DNA from: Cylicocyclus nassatus
Taxonomy: Eukaryota; Nematoda; Chromadorea; Rhabditida; Strongylidae
Direction of reading: 5' to 3'
Assembly (NCBI GenBank): GCA_958299035.1
Contig: CATQJL010000001.1
Location: 30,111,521-30,175,520, forward strand
DNA: 64,000 bases
Below the pieces are notes generated by a model. It searched no databases. It worked only from the letters and a program-made list of their open reading frames with translations, and was not told the DNA's origin. The translations under genes were made by a program, and so were the position numbers. Shown piece by piece: positions 33,958 to 47,784 of this stretch (its first letter is position 1; each line of letters starts with the position of its first letter).

Positions 33958-34535
33958 AGACACTGCATAACAATAGAATACATTGTAAACGATACCGTAC
34001 ATGGTATAGAGCAAGCAGCTCTGCCGAGCACATGCTACATGTTGACATGTTTACGGTTTCGAAAGTGCATCACAAGACTAGTACGCAAAAACAACCGATT
34101 TCTTACGAAATGCTGAGTGTTTCGACATGGATCGTAAGTGCAAAGTTTTGCACTTCTATGTATATGTGTTTACTAGTTTAGGTGCATACTGTAAATGCAC
34201 ATTTAAACATTGAAATCTTCGTTCATATTAGAAATTGCTCAAAACCTAGAAGAAATTATCATTAAATGATCGTAACTTGCTGTGTAGTAACGCTAAACAC
34301 TTCGAATAGACTTTATTCGATAGAAAATCGTTCAAATTTTTTCAAATACTTAAATGTTGACATGCTTACGATGGCATTATCGAGCTGAAAAATGCCTTAA
34401 AAGTCAAAAAACTTATGTTTGTAAGTGAAAATTGCTTCATAGACACTTAGCAAATGTCCAGGTAAGGCATACCTGCAAATATGCGTGCAGTAGGACGTGC
34501 TGCAACTAGTCGTTCGCTAGGACGATAACGTCGAC

Positions 34536-34637
34536 GGTTTAATTACCCAAGTTTGAGGTATTTTCTAGATCTGACTCAATCAAATGATTGTGGTCTGATA
34601 AAATTTTGGATATCTCTTCCTAAACAGGGAGAGTACA
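34536..34637 (+). ncRNA. SL1: SL1 RNA, copy 12
   Basis: RNA identical to copy 1; private flank change ACTTAAATG for ACTTCAATG near 34351. Confidence 0.95.
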
Positions 34638-35215
34638 AGACACTGCATAACAATAGAATACATTGTAAACGATACCGTACATGGTATAGAGCAAGCAGCT
34701 CTGCCGAGCACATGCTACATGTTGACATGTTTACGGTTTCGAAAGTGCATCACAAGACTAGTACGCAAAAACAACCGATTTCTTACGAAATGCTGAGTGT
34801 TTCGACATGGATCGTAAGTGCAAAGTTTTGCACTTCTATGTATATGTGTTTACTAGTTTAGGTGCATACTGTAAATGCACATTTAAACATTGAAATCTTC
34901 GTTCATATTAGAAATTGCTCAAAACCTAGAAGAAATTATCATTAAATGATCGTAACTTGCTGTGTAGTAACGCTAAACACTTCGAATAGACTTTATTCGA
35001 TAGAAAATCGTTCAAATTTTTTCAAATACTTCAATGTTGACATGCTTACGATGGCATTATCGAGCTGAAAAATGCCTTAAAAGTCAAAAAACTTATGTTT
35101 GTAAGTGAAAATTGCTTCATAGACACTTAGCAAATGTCCAGGTAAGGCATACCTGCAAATATGCGTGCAGTAGGACGTGCTGCAACTAGTCGTTCGCTAG
35201 GACGATAACGTCGAC

Positions 35216-35317
35216 GGTTTAATTACCCAAGTTTGAGGTATTTTCTAGATCTGACTCAATCAAATGATTGTGGTCTGATAAAATTTTGGATATCTCTTCC
35301 TAAACAGGGAGAGTACA
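35216..35317 (+). ncRNA. SL1: SL1 RNA, copy 13
   Basis: RNA identical to copy 1; class A unit. Confidence 0.95.
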
Positions 35318-35895
35318 AGACACTGCATAACAATAGAATACATTGTAAACGATACCGTACATGGTATAGAGCAAGCAGCTCTGCCGAGCACATGCTACAT
35401 GTTGACATGTTTACGGTTTCGAAAGTGCATCACAAGACTAGTACGCAAAAACAACCGATTTCTTACGAAATGCTGAGTGTTTCGACATGGATCGTAAGTG
35501 CAAAGTTTTGCACTTCTATGTATATGTGTTTACTAGTTTAGGTGCATACTGTAAATGCACATTTAAACATTGAAATCTTCGTTCATATTAGAAATTGCTC
35601 AAAACCTAGAAGAAATTATCATTAAATGATCGTAACTTGCTGTGTAGTAACGCTAAACACTTCGAATAGACTTTATTCGATAGAAAATCGTTCAAATTTT
35701 TTCAAATACTTCAATGTTGACATGCTTACGATGGCATTATCGAGCTGAAAAATGCCTTAAAAGTCAAAAAACTTATGTTTGTAAGTGAAAATTGCTTCAT
35801 AGACACTTAGCAAATGTCCAGGTAAGGCATACCTGCAAATATGCGTGCAGTAGGACGTGCTGCAACTAGTCGTTCGCTAGGACGATAACGTCGAC

Positions 35896-35997
35896 GGTTT
35901 AATTACCCAAGTTTGAGGTATTTTCTAGATCTGACTCAATCAAATGATTGTGGTCTGATAAAATTTTGGATATCTCTTCCTAAACAGGGAGAGTACA
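35896..35997 (+). ncRNA. SL1: SL1 RNA, copy 14
   Basis: RNA identical to copy 1; class A unit. Confidence 0.95.
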
Positions 35998-36575
35998 AGA
36001 CACTGCATAACAATAGAATACATTGTAAACGATACCGTACATGGTATAGAGCAAGCAGCTCTGCCGAGCACATGCTACATGTTGACATGTTTACGGTTTC
36101 GAAAGTGCATCACAAGACTAGTACGCAAAAACAACCGATTTCTTACGAAATGCTGAGTGTTTCGACATGGATCGTAAGTGCAAAGTTTTGCACTTCTATG
36201 TATATGTGTTTACTAGTTTAGGTGCATACTGTAAATGCACATTTAAACATTGAAATCTTCGTTCATATTAGAAATTGCTCAAAACCTAGAAGAAATTATC
36301 ATTAAATGATCGTAACTTGCTGTGTAGTAACGCTAAACACTTCGAATAGACTTTATTCGATAGAAAATCGTTCAAATTTTTTCAAATACTTCAATGTTGA
36401 CATGCTTACGATGGCATTATCGAGCTGAAAAATGCCTTAAAAGTCAAAAAACTTATGTTTGTAAGTGAAAATTGCTTCATAGACACTTAGCAAATGTCCA
36501 GGTAAGGCATACCTGCAAATATGCGTGCAGTAGGACGTGCTGCAACTAGTCGTTCGCTAGGACGATAACGTCGAC

Positions 36576-36677
36576 GGTTTAATTACCCAAGTTTGAGGTA
36601 TTTTCTAGATCTGACTCAATCAAATGATTGTGGTCTGATAAAATTTTGGATATCTCTTCCTAAACAGGGAGAGTACA
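36576..36677 (+). ncRNA. SL1: SL1 RNA, copy 15
   Basis: RNA identical to copy 1; last 680-bp unit before the two long units. Confidence 0.95.
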
Positions 36678-37088
36678 AGACACTGCATAACAATAGAATA
36701 CATTGTAAACGATACCGTACATGGTATAGAGCAAGCAGCTCTGCCGAGCACATGCTACATGTTGACATGTTTACGGTTTCGAAAGTGCATCACAAGACTA
36801 GTACGCAAAAACAACCGATTTCTTACGAAATGCTGAGTGTTTCGACATGGATCGTAAGTGCAAAGTTTTGCACTTCTATGTATATGTGTTTACTAGTTTA
36901 GGTGCATACTGTAAATGCACATTTAAACATTGAAATCTTCGTTCATATTAGAAATTGCTCAAAACCTAGAAGAAATTATCATTAAATGATCGTAACTTGC
37001 TGTGTAGTAACGCTAAACACTTCGAATAGACTTTATTCGATAGAAAATCGTTCAAATTTTTTCAAATACTTCAATGTTGACATGCCAT

Positions 37089-37199
37089 ATTATCATTAAA
37101 TGATCGTAACTTGCTGTGTAGTAACGCTAAACACTTCGAATAGACTTTATTCGATAGAAAATCGTTCAAATTTTTTCAAATACTTCAATGTTGACATGC
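37089..37199 (+). repeat. Internal 111-bp duplication in the copy-16 unit
   Basis: The segment ATTATCATTAAATG...GTTGACATGC (36975-37085) is repeated directly, joined by a 3-nt filler (CAT). This lengthens the unit to 794 bp. It contains no RNA gene. Confidence 0.95.
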
Positions 37200-37369
37200 T
37201 TACGATGGCATTATCGAGCTGAAAAATGCCTTAAAAGTCAAAAAACTTATGTTTGTAAGTGAAAATTGCTTCATAGACACTTAGCAAATGTCCAGGTAAG
37301 GCATACCTGCAAATATGCGTGCAGTAGGACGTGCTGCAACTAGTCGTTCGCTAGGACGATAACGTCGAC

Positions 37370-37471
37370 GGTTTAATTACCCAAGTTTGAGGTATTTTCT
37401 AGATCTGACTCAATCAAATGATTGTGGTCTGATAAAATTTTGGATATCTCTTCCTAAACAGGGAGAGTACA
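37370..37471 (+). ncRNA. SL1: SL1 RNA, copy 16
   Basis: RNA identical to copy 1; its 5' flank carries the 114-bp internal duplication (794-bp unit). Confidence 0.95.
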
Positions 37472-37882
37472 AGACACTGCATAACAATAGAATACATTGT
37501 AAACGATACCGTACATGGTATAGAGCAAGCAGCTCTGCCGAGCACATGCTACATGTTGACATGTTTACGGTTTCGAAAGTGCATCACAAGACTAGTACGC
37601 AAAAACAACCGATTTCTTACGAAATGCTGAGTGTTTCGACATGGATCGTAAGTGCAAAGTTTTGCACTTCTATGTATATGTGTTTACTAGTTTAGGTGCA
37701 TACTGTAAATGCACATTTAAACATTGAAATCTTCGTTCATATTAGAAATTGCTCAAAACCTAGAAGAAATTATCATTAAATGATCGTAACTTGCTGTGTA
37801 GTAACGCTAAACACTTCGAATAGACTTTATTCGATAGAAAATCGTTCAAATTTTTTCAAATACTTCAATGTTGACATGCCAT

Positions 37883-37993
37883 ATTATCATTAAATGATCG
37901 TAACTTGCTGTGTAGTAACGCTAAACACTTCGAATAGACTTTATTCGATAGAAAATCGTTCAAATTTTTTCAAATACTTCAATGTTGACATGC
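37883..37993 (+). repeat. Internal 111-bp duplication in the copy-17 unit
   Basis: Identical to the duplication at 37089, including the CAT filler, so one duplication event was later copied to the neighbouring unit. Confidence 0.95.
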
Positions 37994-38163
37994 TTACGAT
38001 GGCATTATCGAGCTGAAAAATGCCTTAAAAGTCAAAAAACTTATGTTTGTAAGTGAAAATTGCTTCATAGACACTTAGCAAATGTCCAGGTAAGGCATAC
38101 CTGCAAATATGCGTGCAGTAGGACGTGCTGCAACTAGTCGTTCGCTAGGACGATAACGTCGAC

Positions 38164-38265
38164 GGTTTAATTACCCAAGTTTGAGGTATTTTCTAGATCT
38201 GACTCAATCAAATGATTGTGGTCTGATAAAATTTTGGATATCTCTTCCTAAACAGGGAGAGTACA
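38164..38265 (+). ncRNA. SL1: SL1 RNA, copy 17
   Basis: RNA identical to copy 1; second 794-bp unit with the same duplication. Confidence 0.95.
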
Positions 38266-38843
38266 AGACACTGCATAACAATAGAATACATTGTAAACGA
38301 TACCGTACATGGTATAGAGCAAGCAGCTCTGCCGAGCACATGCTACATGTTGACATGTTTACGGTTTCGAAAGTGCATCACAAGACTAGTACGCAAAAAC
38401 AACCGATTTCTTACGAAATGCTGAGTGTTTCGACATGGATCGTAAGTGCAAAGTTTTGCACTTCTATGTATATGTGTTTACTAGTTTAGGTGCATACTGT
38501 AAATGCACATTTAAACATTGAAATCTTCGTTCATATTAGAAATTGCTCAAAACCTAGAAGAAATTATCATTAAATGATCGTAACTTGCTGTGTAGTAACG
38601 CTAAACACTTCGAATAGACTTTATTCGATAGAAAATCGTTCAAATTTTTTCAAATACTTCAATGTTGACATGCTTACGATGGCATTATCGAGCTGAAAAA
38701 TGCCTTAAAAGTCAAAAAACTTATGTTTGTAAGTGAAAATTGCTTCATAGACACTTAGCAAATGTCCAGGTAAGGCATACCTGCAAATATGCGTGCAGTA
38801 GGACGTGCTGCAACTAGTCGTTCGCTAGGACGATAACGTCGAC

Positions 38844-38945
38844 GGTTTAATTACCCAAGTTTGAGGTATTTTCTAGATCTGACTCAATCAAATGATTGTG
38901 GTCTGATAAAATTTTGGATATCTCTTCCTAAACAGGGAGAGTACA
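38844..38945 (+). ncRNA. SL1: SL1 RNA, copy 18
   Basis: RNA identical to copy 1; class A unit. Confidence 0.95.
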
Positions 38946-39523
38946 AGACACTGCATAACAATAGAATACATTGTAAACGATACCGTACATGGTATAGAGC
39001 AAGCAGCTCTGCCGAGCACATGCTACATGTTGACATGTTTACGGTTTCGAAAGTGCATCACAAGACTAGTACGCAAAAACAACCGATTTCTTACGAAATG
39101 CTGAGTGTTTCGACATGGATCGTAAGTGCAAAGTTTTGCACTTCTATGTATATGTGTTTACTAGTTTAGGTGCATACTGTAAATGCACATTTAAACATTG
39201 AAATCTTCGTTCATATTAGAAATTGCTCAAAACCTAGAAGAAATTATCATTAAATGATCGTAACTTGCTGTGTAGTAACGCTAAACACTTCGAATAGACT
39301 TTATTCGATAGAAAATCGTTCAAATTTTTTCAAATACTTCAATGTTGACATGCTTACGATGGCATTATCGAGCTGAAAAATGCCTTAAAAGTCAAAAAAC
39401 TTATGTTTGTAAGTGAAAATTGCTTCATAGACACTTAGCAAATGTCCAGGTAAGGCATACCTGCAAATATGCGTGCAGTAGGACGTGCTGCAACTAGTCG
39501 TTCGCTAGGACGATAACGTCGAC

Positions 39524-39625
39524 GGTTTAATTACCCAAGTTTGAGGTATTTTCTAGATCTGACTCAATCAAATGATTGTGGTCTGATAAAATTTTGGATA
39601 TCTCTTCCTAAACAGGGAGAGTACA
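39524..39625 (+). ncRNA. SL1: SL1 RNA, copy 19
   Basis: RNA identical to copy 1; class A unit. Confidence 0.95.
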
Positions 39626-40203
39626 AGACACTGCATAACAATAGAATACATTGTAAACGATACCGTACATGGTATAGAGCAAGCAGCTCTGCCGAGCACA
39701 TGCTACATGTTGACATGTTTACGGTTTCGAAAGTGCATCACAAGACTAGTACGCAAAAACAACCGATTTCTTACGAAATGCTGAGTGTTTCGACATGGAT
39801 CGTAAGTGCAAAGTTTTGCACTTCTATGTATATGTGTTTACTAGTTTAGGTGCATACTGTAAATGCACATTTAAACATTGAAATCTTCGTTCATATTAGA
39901 AATTGCTCAAAACCTAGAAGAAATTATCATTAAATGATCGTAACTTGCTGTGTAGTAACGCTAAACACTTCGAATAGACTTTATTCGATAGAAAATCGTT
40001 CAAATTTTTTCAAATACTTCAATGTTGACATGCTTACGATGGCATTATCGAGCTGAAAAATGCCTTAAAAGTCAAAAAACTTATGTTTGTAAGTGAAAAT
40101 TGCTTCATAGACACTTAGCAAATGTCCAGGTAAGGCATACCTGCAAATATGCGTGCAGTAGGACGTGCTGCAACTAGTCGTTCGCTAGGACGATAACGTC
40201 GAC

Positions 40204-40305
40204 GGTTTAATTACCCAAGTTTGAGGTATTTTCTAGATCTGACTCAATCAAATGATTGTGGTCTGATAAAATTTTGGATATCTCTTCCTAAACAGGGAGA
40301 GTACA
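40204..40305 (+). ncRNA. SL1: SL1 RNA, copy 20
   Basis: RNA identical to copy 1; last unit with TTTAGGTGCAT in its 3' flank. Confidence 0.95.
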
Positions 40306-40883
40306 AGACACTGCATAACAATAGAATACATTGTAAACGATACCGTACATGGTATAGAGCAAGCAGCTCTGCCGAGCACATGCTACATGTTGACATGTTT
40401 ACGGTTTCGAAAGTGCATCACAAGACTAGTACGCAAAAACAACCGATTTCTTACGAAATGCTGAGTGTTTCGACATGGATCGTAAGTGCAAAGTTTTGCA
40501 CTTCTATGTATATGTGTTTACTAGTTTAGGTGCATACTGTAAATGCACATTTAAACATTGAAATCTTCGTTCATATTAGAAATTGCTCAAAACCTAGAAG
40601 AAATTATCATTAAATGATCGTAACTTGCTGTGTAGTAACGCTAAACACTTCGAATAGACTTTATTCGATAGAAAATCGTTCAAATTTTTTCAAATACTTC
40701 AATGTTGACATGCTTACGATGGCATTATCGAGCTGAAAAATGCCTTAAAAGTCAAAAAACTTATGTTTGTAAGTGAAAATTGCTTCATAGACACTTAGCA
40801 AATGTCCAGGTAAGGCATACCTGCAAATATGCGTGCAGTAGGACGTGCTGCAACTAGTCGTTCGCTAGGACGATAACGTCGAC

Positions 40884-40985
40884 GGTTTAATTACCCAAGT
40901 TTGAGGTATTTTCTAGATCTGACTCAATCAAATGATTGTGGTCTGATAAAATTTTGGATATCTCTTCCTAAACAGGGAGAGTACA
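40884..40985 (+). ncRNA. SL1: SL1 RNA, copy 21
   Basis: RNA identical to copy 1; first unit with TTTAGATGCAT in its 3' flank. Confidence 0.95.
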
Positions 40986-41563
40986 AGACACTGCATAACA
41001 ATAGAATACATTGTAAACGATACCGTACATGGTATAGAGCAAGCAGCTCTGCCGAGCACATGCTACATGTTGACATGTTTACGGTTTCGAAAGTGCATCA
41101 CAAGACTAGTACGCAAAAACAACCGATTTCTTACGAAATGCTGAGTGTTTCGACATGGATCGTAAGTGCAAAGTTTTGCACTTCTATGTATATGTGTTTA
41201 CTAGTTTAGATGCATACTGTAAATGCACATTTAAACATTGAAATCTTCGTTCATATTAGAAATTGCTCAAAACCTAGAAGAAATTATCATTAAATGATCG
41301 TAACTTGCTGTGTAGTAACGCTAAACACTTCGAATAGACTTTATTCGATAGAAAATCGTTCAAATTTTTTCAAATACTTCAATGTTGACATGCTTACGAT
41401 GGCATTATCGAGCTGAAAAATGCCTTAAAAGTCAAAAAACTTATGTTTGTAAGTGAAAATTGCTTCATAGACACTTAGCAAATGTCCAGGTAAGGCATAC
41501 CTGCAAATATGCGTGCAGTAGGACGTGCTGCAACTAGTCGTTCGCTAGGACGATAACGTCGAC

Positions 41564-41665
41564 GGTTTAATTACCCAAGTTTGAGGTATTTTCTAGATCT
41601 GACTCAATCAAATGATTGTGGTCTGATAAAATTTTGGATATCTCTTCCTAAACAGGGAGAGTACA
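41564..41665 (+). ncRNA. SL1: SL1 RNA, copy 22
   Basis: RNA identical to copy 1; class A with TTTAGATGCAT. Confidence 0.95.
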
Positions 41666-42243
41666 AGACACTGCATAACAATAGAATACATTGTAAACGA
41701 TACCGTACATGGTATAGAGCAAGCAGCTCTGCCGAGCACATGCTACATGTTGACATGTTTACGGTTTCGAAAGTGCATCACAAGACTAGTACGCAAAAAC
41801 AACCGATTTCTTACGAAATGCTGAGTGTTTCGACATGGATCGTAAGTGCAAAGTTTTGCACTTCTATGTATATGTGTTTACTAGTTTAGATGCATACTGT
41901 AAATGCACATTTAAACATTGAAATCTTCGTTCATATTAGAAATTGCTCAAAACCTAGAAGAAATTATCATTAAATGATCGTAACTTGCTGTGTAGTAACG
42001 CTAAACACTTCGAATAGACTTTATTCGATAGAAAATCGTTCAAATTTTTTCAAATACTTCAATGTTGACATGCTTACGATGGCATTATCGAGCTGAAAAA
42101 TGCCTTAAAAGTCAAAAAACTTATGTTTGTAAGTGAAAATTGCTTCATAGACACTTAGCAAATGTCCAGGTAAGGCATACCTGCAAATATGCGTGCAGTA
42201 GGACGTGCTGCAACTAGTCGTTCGCTAGGACGATAACGTCGAC

Positions 42244-42345
42244 GGTTTAATTACCCAAGTTTGAGGTATTTTCTAGATCTGACTCAATCAAATGATTGTG
42301 GTCTGATAAAATTTTGGATATCTCTTCCTAAACAGGGAGAGTACA
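42244..42345 (+). ncRNA. SL1: SL1 RNA, copy 23
   Basis: RNA identical to copy 1; class A with TTTAGATGCAT. Confidence 0.95.
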
Positions 42346-42923
42346 AGACACTGCATAACAATAGAATACATTGTAAACGATACCGTACATGGTATAGAGC
42401 AAGCAGCTCTGCCGAGCACATGCTACATGTTGACATGTTTACGGTTTCGAAAGTGCATCACAAGACTAGTACGCAAAAACAACCGATTTCTTACGAAATG
42501 CTGAGTGTTTCGACATGGATCGTAAGTGCAAAGTTTTGCACTTCTATGTATATGTGTTTACTAGTTTAGATGCATACTGTAAATGCACATTTAAACATTG
42601 AAATCTTCGTTCATATTAGAAATTGCTCAAAACCTAGAAGAAATTATCATTAAATGATCGTAACTTGCTGTGTAGTAACGCTAAACACTTCGAATAGACT
42701 TTATTCGATAGAAAATCGTTCAAATTTTTTCAAATACTTCAATGTTGACATGCTTACGATGGCATTATCGAGCTGAAAAATGCCTTAAAAGTCAAAAAAC
42801 TTATGTTTGTAAGTGAAAATTGCTTCATAGACACTTAGCAAATGTCCAGGTAAGGCATACCTGCAAATATGCGTGCAGTAGGACGTGCTGCAACTAGTCG
42901 TTCGCTAGGACGATAACGTCGAC

Positions 42924-43025
42924 GGTTTAATTACCCAAGTTTGAGGTATTTTCTAGATCTGACTCAATCAAATGATTGTGGTCTGATAAAATTTTGGATA
43001 TCTCTTCCTAAACAGGGAGAGTACA
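42924..43025 (+). ncRNA. SL1: SL1 RNA, copy 24
   Basis: RNA identical to copy 1; first class B unit (GGTCTCG, AGTGCGC). Confidence 0.95.
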
Positions 43026-43603
43026 AGACACTGCATAACAATAGAATACATTGTAAACGATACCGTACATGGTATAGAGCAAGCAGCTCTGCCGAGCACA
43101 TGCTACATGTTGACATGTTTACGGTCTCGAAAGTGCATCACAAGACTAGTGCGCAAAAACAACCGATTTCTTACGAAATGCTGAGTGTTTCGACATGGAT
43201 CGTAAGTGCAAAGTTTTGCACTTCTATGTATATGTGTTTACTAGTTTAGATGCATACTGTAAATGCACATTTAAACATTGAAATCTTCGTTCATATTAGA
43301 AATTGCTCAAAACCTAGAAGAAATTATCATTAAATGATCGTAACTTGCTGTGTAGTAACGCTAAACACTTCGAATAGACTTTATTCGATAGAAAATCGTT
43401 CAAATTTTTTCAAATACTTCAATGTTGACATGCTTACGATGGCATTATCGAGCTGAAAAATGCCTTAAAAGTCAAAAAACTTATGTTTGTAAGTGAAAAT
43501 TGCTTCATAGACACTTAGCAAATGTCCAGGTAAGGCATACCTGCAAATATGCGTGCAGTAGGACGTGCTGCAACTAGTCGTTCGCTAGGACGATAACGTC
43601 GAC

Positions 43604-43705
43604 GGTTTAATTACCCAAGTTTGAGGTATTTTCTAGATCTGACTCAATCAAATGATTGTGGTCTGATAAAATTTTGGATATCTCTTCCTAAACAGGGAGA
43701 GTACA
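43604..43705 (+). ncRNA. SL1: SL1 RNA, copy 25
   Basis: RNA identical to copy 1; class B. Confidence 0.95.
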
Positions 43706-44283
43706 AGACACTGCATAACAATAGAATACATTGTAAACGATACCGTACATGGTATAGAGCAAGCAGCTCTGCCGAGCACATGCTACATGTTGACATGTTT
43801 ACGGTCTCGAAAGTGCATCACAAGACTAGTGCGCAAAAACAACCGATTTCTTACGAAATGCTGAGTGTTTCGACATGGATCGTAAGTGCAAAGTTTTGCA
43901 CTTCTATGTATATGTGTTTACTAGTTTAGATGCATACTGTAAATGCACATTTAAACATTGAAATCTTCGTTCATATTAGAAATTGCTCAAAACCTAGAAG
44001 AAATTATCATTAAATGATCGTAACTTGCTGTGTAGTAACGCTAAACACTTCGAATAGACTTTATTCGATAGAAAATCGTTCAAATTTTTTCAAATACTTC
44101 AATGTTGACATGCTTACGATGGCATTATCGAGCTGAAAAATGCCTTAAAAGTCAAAAAACTTATGTTTGTAAGTGAAAATTGCTTCATAGACACTTAGCA
44201 AATGTCCAGGTAAGGCATACCTGCAAATATGCGTGCAGTAGGACGTGCTGCAACTAGTCGTTCGCTAGGACGATAACGTCGAC

Positions 44284-44385
44284 GGTTTAATTACCCAAGT
44301 TTGAGGTATTTTCTAGATCTGACTCAATCAAATGATTGTGGTCTGATAAAATTTTGGATATCTCTTCCTAAACAGGGAGAGTACA
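44284..44385 (+). ncRNA. SL1: SL1 RNA, copy 26
   Basis: RNA identical to copy 1; first class C unit (TTTCGCAC). Confidence 0.95.
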
Positions 44386-44963
44386 AGACACTGCATAACA
44401 ATAGAATACATTGTAAACGATACCGTACATGGTATAGAGCAAGCAGCTCTGCCGAGCACATGCTACATGTTGACATGTTTACGGTTTCGAAAGTGCATCA
44501 CAAGACTAGTACGCAAAAACAACCGATTTCTTACGAAATGCTGAGTGTTTCGACATGGATCGTAAGTGCAAAGTTTCGCACTTCTATGTATATGTGTTTA
44601 CTAGTTTAGATGCATACTGTAAATGCACATTTAAACATTGAAATCTTCGTTCATATTAGAAATTGCTCAAAACCTAGAAGAAATTATCATTAAATGATCG
44701 TAACTTGCTGTGTAGTAACGCTAAACACTTCGAATAGACTTTATTCGATAGAAAATCGTTCAAATTTTTTCAAATACTTCAATGTTGACATGCTTACGAT
44801 GGCATTATCGAGCTGAAAAATGCCTTAAAAGTCAAAAAACTTATGTTTGTAAGTGAAAATTGCTTCATAGACACTTAGCAAATGTCCAGGTAAGGCATAC
44901 CTGCAAATATGCGTGCAGTAGGACGTGCTGCAACTAGTCGTTCGCTAGGACGATAACGTCGAC

Positions 44964-45065
44964 GGTTTAATTACCCAAGTTTGAGGTATTTTCTAGATCT
45001 GACTCAATCAAATGATTGTGGTCTGATAAAATTTTGGATATCTCTTCCTAAACAGGGAGAGTACA
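44964..45065 (+). ncRNA. SL1: SL1 RNA, copy 27
   Basis: RNA identical to copy 1; class B. Confidence 0.95.
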
Positions 45066-45643
45066 AGACACTGCATAACAATAGAATACATTGTAAACGA
45101 TACCGTACATGGTATAGAGCAAGCAGCTCTGCCGAGCACATGCTACATGTTGACATGTTTACGGTCTCGAAAGTGCATCACAAGACTAGTGCGCAAAAAC
45201 AACCGATTTCTTACGAAATGCTGAGTGTTTCGACATGGATCGTAAGTGCAAAGTTTTGCACTTCTATGTATATGTGTTTACTAGTTTAGATGCATACTGT
45301 AAATGCACATTTAAACATTGAAATCTTCGTTCATATTAGAAATTGCTCAAAACCTAGAAGAAATTATCATTAAATGATCGTAACTTGCTGTGTAGTAACG
45401 CTAAACACTTCGAATAGACTTTATTCGATAGAAAATCGTTCAAATTTTTTCAAATACTTCAATGTTGACATGCTTACGATGGCATTATCGAGCTGAAAAA
45501 TGCCTTAAAAGTCAAAAAACTTATGTTTGTAAGTGAAAATTGCTTCATAGACACTTAGCAAATGTCCAGGTAAGGCATACCTGCAAATATGCGTGCAGTA
45601 GGACGTGCTGCAACTAGTCGTTCGCTAGGACGATAACGTCGAC

Positions 45644-45745
45644 GGTTTAATTACCCAAGTTTGAGGTATTTTCTAGATCTGACTCAATCAAATGATTGTG
45701 GTCTGATAAAATTTTGGATATCTCTTCCTAAACAGGGAGAGTACA
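45644..45745 (+). ncRNA. SL1: SL1 RNA, copy 28
   Basis: RNA identical to copy 1; class B. Confidence 0.95.
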
Positions 45746-46323
45746 AGACACTGCATAACAATAGAATACATTGTAAACGATACCGTACATGGTATAGAGC
45801 AAGCAGCTCTGCCGAGCACATGCTACATGTTGACATGTTTACGGTCTCGAAAGTGCATCACAAGACTAGTGCGCAAAAACAACCGATTTCTTACGAAATG
45901 CTGAGTGTTTCGACATGGATCGTAAGTGCAAAGTTTTGCACTTCTATGTATATGTGTTTACTAGTTTAGATGCATACTGTAAATGCACATTTAAACATTG
46001 AAATCTTCGTTCATATTAGAAATTGCTCAAAACCTAGAAGAAATTATCATTAAATGATCGTAACTTGCTGTGTAGTAACGCTAAACACTTCGAATAGACT
46101 TTATTCGATAGAAAATCGTTCAAATTTTTTCAAATACTTCAATGTTGACATGCTTACGATGGCATTATCGAGCTGAAAAATGCCTTAAAAGTCAAAAAAC
46201 TTATGTTTGTAAGTGAAAATTGCTTCATAGACACTTAGCAAATGTCCAGGTAAGGCATACCTGCAAATATGCGTGCAGTAGGACGTGCTGCAACTAGTCG
46301 TTCGCTAGGACGATAACGTCGAC

Positions 46324-46425
46324 GGTTTAATTACCCAAGTTTGAGGTATTTTCTAGATCTGACTCAATCAAATGATTGTGGTCTGATAAAATTTTGGATA
46401 TCTCTTCCTAAACAGGGAGAGTACA
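46324..46425 (+). ncRNA. SL1: SL1 RNA, copy 29
   Basis: RNA identical to copy 1; class C. Confidence 0.95.
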
Positions 46426-47003
46426 AGACACTGCATAACAATAGAATACATTGTAAACGATACCGTACATGGTATAGAGCAAGCAGCTCTGCCGAGCACA
46501 TGCTACATGTTGACATGTTTACGGTTTCGAAAGTGCATCACAAGACTAGTACGCAAAAACAACCGATTTCTTACGAAATGCTGAGTGTTTCGACATGGAT
46601 CGTAAGTGCAAAGTTTCGCACTTCTATGTATATGTGTTTACTAGTTTAGATGCATACTGTAAATGCACATTTAAACATTGAAATCTTCGTTCATATTAGA
46701 AATTGCTCAAAACCTAGAAGAAATTATCATTAAATGATCGTAACTTGCTGTGTAGTAACGCTAAACACTTCGAATAGACTTTATTCGATAGAAAATCGTT
46801 CAAATTTTTTCAAATACTTCAATGTTGACATGCTTACGATGGCATTATCGAGCTGAAAAATGCCTTAAAAGTCAAAAAACTTATGTTTGTAAGTGAAAAT
46901 TGCTTCATAGACACTTAGCAAATGTCCAGGTAAGGCATACCTGCAAATATGCGTGCAGTAGGACGTGCTGCAACTAGTCGTTCGCTAGGACGATAACGTC
47001 GAC

Positions 47004-47105
47004 GGTTTAATTACCCAAGTTTGAGGTATTTTCTAGATCTGACTCAATCAAATGATTGTGGTCTGATAAAATTTTGGATATCTCTTCCTAAACAGGGAGA
47101 GTACA
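47004..47105 (+). ncRNA. SL1: SL1 RNA, copy 30
   Basis: RNA identical to copy 1; 3' flank is a B/C mosaic with a 1-bp deletion (ACATGTATAG). Confidence 0.95.
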
Positions 47106-47682
47106 AGACACTGCATAACAATAGAATACATTGTAAACGATACCGTACATGTATAGAGCAAGCAGCTCTGCCGAGCACATGCTACATGTTGACATGTTTA
47201 CGGTCTCGAAAGTGCATCACAAGACTAGTACGCAAAAACAACCGATTTCTTACGAAATGCTGAGTGTTTCGACATGGATCGTAAGTGCAAAGTTTCGCAC
47301 TTCTATGTATATGTGTTTACTAGTTTAGATGCATACTGTAAATGCACATTTAAACATTGAAATCTTCGTTCATATTAGAAATTGCTCAAAACCTAGAAGA
47401 AATTATCATTAAATGATCGTAACTTGCTGTGTAGTAACGCTAAACACTTCGAATAGACTTTATTCGATAGAAAATCGTTCAAATTTTTTCAAATACTTCA
47501 ATGTTGACATGCTTACGATGGCATTATCGAGCTGAAAAATGCCTTAAAAGTCAAAAAACTTATGTTTGTAAGTGAAAATTGCTTCATAGACACTTAGCAA
47601 ATGTCCAGGTAAGGCATACCTGCAAATATGCGTGCAGTAGGACGTGCTGCAACTAGTCGTTCGCTAGGACGATAACGTCGAC

Positions 47683-47784
47683 GGTTTAATTACCCAAGTT
47701 TGAGGTATTTTCTAGATCTGACTCAATCAAATGATTGTGGTCTGATAAAATTTTGGATATCTCTTCCTAAACAGGGAGAGTACA
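47683..47784 (+). ncRNA. SL1: SL1 RNA, copy 31
   Basis: RNA identical to copy 1; class C. Confidence 0.95.
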
